Source: Oscillibacter sp.
GTDB taxonomy: Bacteria > Bacillota > Clostridia > Oscillospirales > Oscillospiraceae
Direction of reading: 5' to 3'
Length of the DNA: 51,137 nt
Assembly (NCBI GenBank): GCA_017526785.1
Contig: JAFXQV010000011.1
Location: forward strand, 1 to 51,137
Below, piece by piece: positions 46,018 to 51,137 of this stretch (positions are counted from its first letter, which is position 1; each line of letters begins with the position of its first letter). The translations under genes and the position numbers were made by a program. The notes under the pieces are model-generated. The model ran no database searches, had not been told where the DNA came from, and saw nothing but the letters and a program-made list of their open reading frames with translations.

Positions 46018-48663
46018 ATGTCACACCCTTGGCGCGGACTGAACGAACTGCGCGAAATGTTTTTAAGCTACTTCGAGAGCAAGGGACACTTGCGCCTGCC
46101 GAGTTTCTCGCTGATTCCCCACCACGACGCGTCCCTGTTGCTGATTAACAGCGGCATGGCACCCATGAAAACGTGGTTCACCCGCGAGGAGGAGCCGCCC
46201 CGGAACCGTGTCACGACCTGCCAGAAGTGCATACGCACGGGCGACATTGAGAACATCGGCAAGACCGACCGCCACGGCACCTACTTTGAAATGCTGGGCA
46301 ACTTCTCTTTCGGCGACTACTTCAAGCGGGAAGCGATTCACTTCTGCTGGGAGTTTCTGACGGACGTTGTCGGGCTGGAGCCGGACAGGCTCTACCCGTC
46401 CATTTACTTGGACGATGACGAGGCCTACAGCGTCTGGCACGATGAAATCGGAATCGAGGCCGGGCGAATTTTCCGCTTCGGCAAGGAGGACAACTTCTGG
46501 GAACACGGCGCGGGACCCTGCGGCCCCTGTTCGGAGGTCTACTACGACCGCGGACCCGAACACGGCTGCGGGAAGCCGACCTGCACCGTGGGATGTGACT
46601 GTGACCGCTATATCGAGGTCTGGAACAACGTCTTTTCGCAGTTCGTCAACGACGGAGAGGGCAACTACTCCGAGATGAAGAACAAGAACATTGACACCGG
46701 AATGGGGCTTGAAAGGCTGGCCTGTGTGTGCCAGAACGTCAACTCCCTGTTCGATGTCGACACCGTGATGAATATCACAAACCGGGTTTCGGAACTGACC
46801 GGGGCGCATTACGGCCAGAGCCAGAAGGCCGACGAATCGTTACGCGTCATTACTGACCACATCCGGGCGTCCGTGATGATGATTTGTGACGGCGTGTTGC
46901 CGAGTAACGAGGGGCGCGGCTATGTGTTGCGGCGTCTGTTGCGCCGCGCCGCGAGACACGGGAAACTGCTGGGCGTCGACAAGCCGTTTCTGCACGATGT
47001 TGTCGATACCGTCATTCACGAGAACGAGACCGCCTATCCCGATTTGCGCGAGAAGCAGGACTATATCACGCGCGTTATCCGCACGGAAGAGGAAAAGTTC
47101 TCCCGTACGCTGGACGACGGCATGAAAATCTATCAGGAACTGCTTTCGGCGCACCGCGAAAAGGGCGAGACGGTCTTTTCGGGCGCGGACGCGTTCCGGC
47201 TCTACGACACGTACGGGTTCCCGGTTGACTTGACGGCGGAAATGGTCTCCGACGAGGGCATGACGCTCGACCGCGACGGATTCAACGCCATGATGGAGGA
47301 ACAGCGCGTACGGGCGAGAAAAGCGCGGGAGGCGTTAGGCGACTTGGGCTGGGCTGGCATTGAGTTCGGAAGCGACATGCCCGCCACGGAGTTTGTCGGA
47401 TACGAACGCGAACGCGCCGACGGCAAAATTTTGGCGATAGTCGTCGAGGGCGAACTGCAAGACGAAATCAGCGCGGGCGCGGAGGCGTCGATTGTGCTGG
47501 ACAGAACGCCGTTCTACGCCGAAATGGGCGGACAAATCGCCGACCACGGCGAACTGTCCACGGCCGACGGCGTACGGTTCCGGGTGTCGGACGTACAGAA
47601 GAACAAGGGCGGGAAATTCCTGCACGTTGGCGCACTCGAACACGGTATGTTAAAAGTCGGCGACACCGTAACGGCGTCGATTGACCCCGTACGCCGGGCG
47701 GCGATTCGCCGCGCCCACAGCGCCACGCACTTACTCGACGCCGCGCTCCGCAAAGTTTTAGGCGAACACGTACACCAAGCCGGGTCTCTGGTAGAGCCGG
47801 ACAAACTCCGCTTCGACTTCACGCACTTTGAGGCCGTCACGCCGGAGCAGTTGCACGAAATCGGGCGTCTTGTCAACGAGGAGATTCTAAAGGGCGTCCC
47901 GGTCGTCACGGAGGTTTTGCCGATTGACGAGGCGCGGAAAAAGGGCGCTGTCGCCATGTTCGGCGAGAAGTACGGCGAGACGGTGCGCGTCGTGGAAATG
48001 GAGGACTTTTCCATGGAGTTCTGCGGCGGTACGCACGTCGACAACACGGCGAAAATCGGCACGTTCTGGCTTCTGTCGGAGTCGTCGATAGCGTCGGGCG
48101 TACGGCGTATCGAGGCCGTCACGGGGCGCGCCGCGCTGGACTTCATGGAGGAACGCGCAAGGATGTTGTCGGAGGCGGCGCGGATGTTCAAAATCAGCCC
48201 GGCGGAACTCGTCAGCCGCATTGAGGCGCATTTCACGGAAATGAAGTCCATGCAGAAGGAAATCGAGAAGTTCAAGTCGGAGGCGTCTTTAGGCGAAGCG
48301 CGGCAATTCCTGTTGAGCGCGAAAACCGTACACGGCCTGAAGGTCGTCACGGCGTCTCAGGACGGCTTGGACGCCAACGCGTTACGTCAGCGCGGCGACT
48401 TCCTCCGCGACAAGGAACCGTCGATTGTGGGCGTACTGGCGGGCGTCAACGGCGGCAAGATTACGATTTTAGCCGTCTGCGGGGCGGAAGCGGTCAAGAA
48501 GGGCGTCAAGGCCGGGGAACTGGTGAAACGCGTCTGCGGAATCTGCGGCGGCAAGGGCGGCGGCAAGCCCGAAAGCGCCATGGGCGGCGGTTCCGATGTG
48601 CTGAAACTCGATGACGCGCTGGCGGCGGTCGATGATTTCATTGTCGAGAAGTTAGGCAACTGA
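46018..48663 (+). CDS. alaS: Alanyl-tRNA synthetase
   Basis: 881 aa from ATG 46018; the in-frame ATG at 46003 lies in the ribosome-binding site GGAGG, so the second one is used. Class II catalytic core (1-350) with motif RNRVTTCQKCIRTGDIENIG, the editing domain with zinc ligands HSATHLL near 567 and CGGTHVDNT near 668, and a C-terminal DHHA1 region (GKGGGKPESAMGGG). It charges tRNA-Ala and removes misacylated Ser. No T-box leader is seen; the gene follows U32 by 15 bp. Confidence 0.97.
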   Translation: MSHPWRGLNELREMFLSYFESKGHLRLPSFSLIPHHDASLLLINSGMAPMKTWFTREEEPPRNRVTTCQKCIRTGDIENIGKTDRHGTYFEMLGNFSFGDYFKREAIHFCWEFLTDVVGLEPDRLYPSIYLDDDEAYSVWHDEIGIEAGRIFRFGKEDNFWEHGAGPCGPCSEVYYDRGPEHGCGKPTCTVGCDCDRYIEVWNNVFSQFVNDGEGNYSEMKNKNIDTGMGLERLACVCQNVNSLFDVDTVMNITNRVSELTGAHYGQSQKADESLRVITDHIRASVMMICDGVLPSNEGRGYVLRRLLRRAARHGKLLGVDKPFLHDVVDTVIHENETAYPDLREKQDYITRVIRTEEEKFSRTLDDGMKIYQELLSAHREKGETVFSGADAFRLYDTYGFPVDLTAEMVSDEGMTLDRDGFNAMMEEQRVRARKAREALGDLGWAGIEFGSDMPATEFVGYERERADGKILAIVVEGELQDEISAGAEASIVLDRTPFYAEMGGQIADHGELSTADGVRFRVSDVQKNKGGKFLHVGALEHGMLKVGDTVTASIDPVRRAAIRRAHSATHLLDAALRKVLGEHVHQAGSLVEPDKLRFDFTHFEAVTPEQLHEIGRLVNEEILKGVPVVTEVLPIDEARKKGAVAMFGEKYGETVRVVEMEDFSMEFCGGTHVDNTAKIGTFWLLSESSIASGVRRIEAVTGRAALDFMEERARMLSEAARMFKISPAELVSRIEAHFTEMKSMQKEIEKFKSEASLGEARQFLLSAKTVHGLKVVTASQDGLDANALRQRGDFLRDKEPSIVGVLAGVNGGKITILAVCGAEAVKKGVKAGELVKRVCGICGGKGGGKPESAMGGGSDVLKLDDALAAVDDFIVEKLGN

Positions 48664-48674
48664 AAAAGCGTGAC

Positions 48675-48701
48675 ACCCTCTCCCGGCACACGGGAGAGGG
48701 T
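48675..48701. terminator. Hairpin after alaS
   Basis: Perfect 11-bp stem ACCCTCTCCCG (48675-48685) with CGGGAGAGGGT (48691-48701). Lacks a T-run. Close relative of the hairpin at 33437-33462, so possibly a dispersed repeat used as transcription barrier. Confidence 0.6.
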
Positions 48702-48738
48702 ACCCGGAAGCGTTCACTGTGCGAAGGAGGGACACCCG

Positions 48739-50598
48739 ATGAAAAAACAGGTACTTGGCATTCTTGCGGCGCTGTTTGTGTTCATGGTACTGCTCCCCGT
48801 AGGCGTACACGCGGCGGATAACGTGTACGCGATTCTGTACGATGATGGCACACTGGTCTTTCAGAACGGCGACACCCCGGAATCCGGCAAAACCGTCACA
48901 AAAACGTACACGGTCAATTTGAACGCAGGCTATACGGATAAATTCCCCGCTCCGTGGTATGAAGCACGGGAATCTATCCGGGTGGTATCGTTTGCTGACA
49001 CGGTCAGTTCGACCTCTGCGGCGTACTGGTTTTGGAAGTGTTCCAATCTGGAACGCGTGGATAACATTCAAAATCTGGATACCGCTAAGGCCACGTCTAT
49101 GCACTCTATGTTTAGTGGCTGTAGAGGACTGACAACGTTGGATGTATCCAGCTTCGATACTGCTAAGGTCACGGATATGGTGAGTATGTTTAAGGACTGT
49201 AGCAGACTGACGACACTGGATGTGTCCGGCTTTGATACTTCCAAGGTCACAAATATGAGCTGGATGTTTTCCGGCTGTAGTGGACTTACAACGCTGGATT
49301 TGTCCGGCTTTGATATTGCCAAAGTCACGACTATGCGCGATATGTTTTCCAACTGTAGCGGCCTGACAACGTTGGATTTATCTGGGTTTGATACCGCCAA
49401 GGTTACGGATATGTGGGCTATTTTTGCCAACTGTAGCGGACTGAAAACGCTGGATGTGTCCGAATTTGATACCGCTAACGTTACGTCTATGGCTTATATG
49501 TTTTCCGGCTGTAGCGGACTGGCAACGCTGGATGTGTCCCGATTTGATACCGCTAAAGTCACAACGATACAATTTATGTTTAACGGCTGTAGCGGACTGA
49601 CAACGCTGGATGTGTCTGGATTTGATACCTCTAAGGTCACGGATATAGGAGCTATGTTTTGCGGCTGTAGCGGCTTGACAACGCTGGATATTTCTGGATT
49701 TGATACCTCTAATGTCAAGTTAATTGGGCGTATGTTTGAGAACTGTAGCAAGCTGACAATGCTGGACGTGTCTGGATTTGATACCGCCAACGTTACGATT
49801 ATGGACTATGTATTCGAGGGCTGTTCGGGTTTGACCGCGCTGGATGTATCTAACTTTGCCACGTCCAATGTCACGAAAATGTCCTACATGTTCGACGGCT
49901 GTTCAAGTCTGACCGCGCTGGATGTATCCGGCTTCAATACCGCCAATGTCACGGATATGTCTTTTATGTTTCATAGCTGTGCGGGGCTGACAGCACTGAA
50001 TCTCTCCGGCTGGAACACGTCCAATGTCACGACTATGGCGAACATGTTCAGCAGTTGCGCGAACCTGACAGAGTTGACCCTACACGGGTTCGACACGTCC
50101 AATGTCACGGATATGAGCTGGATGTTCGCCCGTTGCGCCAAACTGACAACCATCTACACCGACAAAGATTTTCAGCTTTCCTCCGGGGCAAAGAGCGGGA
50201 GCATGTTTTTCAACTGTACGGCGCTGACCGGCGGCAATGGAACCCAGTTTGACAGTAGTCACACTGACGCGGTTTACGCCCGGATTGACACGCCGGACGC
50301 GCCCGGATACTTTACCGGTAAGTCACCCACGCACACCACATATGAGATAACCGCTGTCACGCCGGACAAAGCCGCCGGAACACTGTCCGTAACGCTGACC
50401 AATCCGAATAGTTTGACCGTGGCGGTGTCGTACTTCGGCGCGAACGGGCAATTTATGTCCGCGAACATGCGGGGCGTACCCGCCGACGCCGGAACGGTAA
50501 CGCTTGGATTGTCTGCGGGGGCGCGGAAAGCGTGCGTCATGCTGTTTGACGGCGCATACCGTCCTCTGTGCGGACAGTTTGAGGCGGAAATTTCCTGA
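48739..50598 (+). CDS. BspA-like leucine-rich-repeat surface protein
   Basis: 619 aa from ATG 48739 (AAGGAGGG before it). Signal peptide MKKQVLGILAALFVFMVLLPVGVHA (no lipobox), then 14 repeats of 26 residues of the DUF285/BspA type (consensus FDTSKVTDMSWMFSGCSGL then TTLDVSG) at about residues 112-475, and a 140-aa tail without an LPXTG or other visible anchor. Such proteins of gut and oral bacteria bind fibronectin or host cells, but function in this species is unknown. Codon use and lower G+C of the repeat region stand out from the genes around it, which suggests transfer or recent expansion. Confidence 0.88.
   Translation: MKKQVLGILAALFVFMVLLPVGVHAADNVYAILYDDGTLVFQNGDTPESGKTVTKTYTVNLNAGYTDKFPAPWYEARESIRVVSFADTVSSTSAAYWFWKCSNLERVDNIQNLDTAKATSMHSMFSGCRGLTTLDVSSFDTAKVTDMVSMFKDCSRLTTLDVSGFDTSKVTNMSWMFSGCSGLTTLDLSGFDIAKVTTMRDMFSNCSGLTTLDLSGFDTAKVTDMWAIFANCSGLKTLDVSEFDTANVTSMAYMFSGCSGLATLDVSRFDTAKVTTIQFMFNGCSGLTTLDVSGFDTSKVTDIGAMFCGCSGLTTLDISGFDTSNVKLIGRMFENCSKLTMLDVSGFDTANVTIMDYVFEGCSGLTALDVSNFATSNVTKMSYMFDGCSSLTALDVSGFNTANVTDMSFMFHSCAGLTALNLSGWNTSNVTTMANMFSSCANLTELTLHGFDTSNVTDMSWMFARCAKLTTIYTDKDFQLSSGAKSGSMFFNCTALTGGNGTQFDSSHTDAVYARIDTPDAPGYFTGKSPTHTTYEITAVTPDKAAGTLSVTLTNPNSLTVAVSYFGANGQFMSANMRGVPADAGTVTLGLSAGARKACVMLFDGAYRPLCGQFEAEIS
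49076..50160 (+). repeat. Fourteen 78-bp tandem repeats in the BspA-like gene
   Basis: Units of 78 bp (26 codons) start at 49076, 49154, 49232 and so on. Units 1-9 share near-identical codons such as TTTGATACC and AACGCTGGAT, while units 10-14 use more G/C-rich codons and diverge more. That points to a young amplified block joined to an older one. Copy number is expected to vary between strains. Confidence 0.8.
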
Positions 50599-50615
50599 AA
50601 TCGGAAAGGGGAATC

Positions 50616-50870
50616 ATGATTATGACCTTGCGTCAGGAGGCTTACGAAAAAATCGCCGCGCTTCCGGATAACGGTATCCGGCTGGTAATTGCGCTGGCGG
50701 ATGAAATCCTGAAACAGTCCAACCCGGAACCCGTCCCCGCGAGTGACGCCGACGAGAAGCGCGCCGCGTTTCAAAATATTCTGGAATACAGGCGTCAACA
50801 TCCTTTCCCGGCGAATTTTGACTGGGAAAAAGCCCGTGAGGAGGCCATAGCGGAAAAATATGGACTTTGA
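50616..50870 (+). CDS. Small antitoxin-like protein, 84 aa
   Basis: MIMTLRQEAYEKIAALPDNGIRLVIALADEI... ends in FPANFDWEKAREEAIAEKYGL. A helical N terminus of this type and a charged tail with FD...EEKYG are found in antitoxins that stand before PIN or similar toxins in Clostridia. No toxin gene follows: a 21-codon frame and then a HIT gene do. Start is either ATG 50616 or ATG 50622. Family assignment is tentative. Confidence 0.5.
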   Translation: MIMTLRQEAYEKIAALPDNGIRLVIALADEILKQSNPEPVPASDADEKRAAFQNILEYRRQHPFPANFDWEKAREEAIAEKYGL

Positions 50871-50925
50871 CGCGAAAACCCGCGCCGTGACGCCGGACGA
50901 AATGCTGGCGCTTCTCGGCGCGTAA
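50860..50925 (+). CDS. 21-codon frame, possible remnant of a lost gene
   Basis: Encodes MDFDAKTRAVTPDEMLALLGA and overlaps the end of the preceding small gene by 11 bp. It has no strong ribosome-binding site of its own, but AGGAGG-like GAGGAGG occurs 18-24 bases upstream. It might be the stub of a toxin gene removed by deletion, or not be translated at all. Confidence 0.25.
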   Translation: MDFDAKTRAVTPDEMLALLGA

Positions 50926-50948
50926 ATGAAAAAAAGGAGGAGCAATTT

Positions 50949-51137
50949 ATGTCGGACTGCTTATTCTGCAACATTGCGGCGGGGAAAATTCCCAGTAACA
51001 AGGTCTACGAGGACGATTTGTGCTACGCGTTCCACGATATCGCCCCGCAGGCTCCGGTACACTTTCTCGTGATTCCGAAAGCGCACCTTGCGTCGGTGTC
51101 GGCGGTGACGCCGGACAATTGCGCGGTCGTGGGACAC
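50949..51137 (+). CDS. HIT (histidine triad) family hydrolase, cut by the window end
   Basis: First 63 aa: MSDCLFCNIAAGKIPSNKVY, DDLCYAFHDIAPQAPVHFLVIPKAHL. AAAAGGAGGAGCAATTT stands before ATG. The Cys pair CLFC and the strand with HFLVIPKAH are standard for Hint-type nucleotide phosphoramidases; the triad HxHxH would lie beyond the window end. Confidence 0.93.
   Translation, partial: MSDCLFCNIAAGKIPSNKVYEDDLCYAFHDIAPQAPVHFLVIPKAHLASVSAVTPDNCAVVGH

Noticed and set aside
46003-46018. T-box leader before alaS
   Set aside because: Only 15 bp separate alaS from the U32 gene and no leader structure fits.

Overview
The window looks like chromosome from a high-GC, spore-forming member of the Clostridia (Oscillospiraceae-like). 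This is an inference. It rests on the six-cysteine ranthipeptide SCIFF with its radical SAM maturase, a SpoVAF/GerA-family germination protein, an OhrR-type MarR regulator, purple-free Firmicute-style infC-rpmI-rplT and dnaD/dnaC genes, and strong Shine-Dalgarno sites. No rRNA other than 5S is present to place it more exactly.

Layout. 1-562: the end of an rRNA operon (5S, tRNA-Asn, tRNA-Met/CAT, tRNA-Trp). 540-6369: a decayed integrative element bounded by a 29-bp direct repeat that duplicates the 3' end of tRNA-Trp. It keeps the catalytic half of a tyrosine recombinase, a primase/helicase fragment truncated at both ends, two small proteins, a RelE/ParE-type toxin-antitoxin pair, a ribbon-helix-helix protein, and a remarkable 1-kb non-coding tract packed with more than 20 short palindromes. 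6485-6703: a small MITE-like element with 19-bp terminal inverted repeats. 6842-9059: a membrane protein and a SpoVAF-like protein. 9102-10436 (minus): infC-rpmI-rplT with an L20-leader-like attenuator. 10462-12948 (minus): CDF cation transporter, OhrR-type regulator, flavodoxin, TSCPD protein. 13136-16286 (minus): SCIFF peptide, its maturase, a 75-aa protein and an Orn/Lys/Arg decarboxylase-type enzyme. 16437-22303: PcrA helicase, a copper ATPase with a CopZ-like domain fused at its C terminus behind an internal ribosome-binding site, and CorA. 22436-27234: DUF2325 protein, DnaD-domain protein, DnaC-type helicase loader, cupin, acetyltransferase. 27271-32214: a TPR lipoprotein and a periplasmic-propeller/HD-GYP membrane protein. 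32315-37002: aldo-keto reductase with ferredoxin domain, formate-THF ligase, SurA/PrsA-like lipoprotein, dihydrofolate reductase. 37042-41816 (minus): phosphoesterase, a cytosolic BMP-like protein with a ParB-like N terminus, Gx transporter, NusG domain II protein, HAD hydrolase, 3-methyladenine glycosylase. 41917-48663: DMT transporter, WecB-type glycosyltransferase, MltG, U32 peptidase family protein, AlaS. 48739-51137: a BspA-like repeat surface protein, an antitoxin-like small gene, and the start of a HIT protein cut by the window end.

How the genes fit together. Most of the window is ordinary housekeeping in compact operons with 17-bp-spaced sigma-A type promoters. fhs and folA are both one-carbon/folate genes. 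The parts that deserve a second look are the palindrome array inside the decayed element, the copA-copZ in-frame fusion with an internal start, the SCIFF precursor with seven rather than six cysteines, the ParB-like/BMP fusion, and the lipoprotein/HD-GYP propeller pair.
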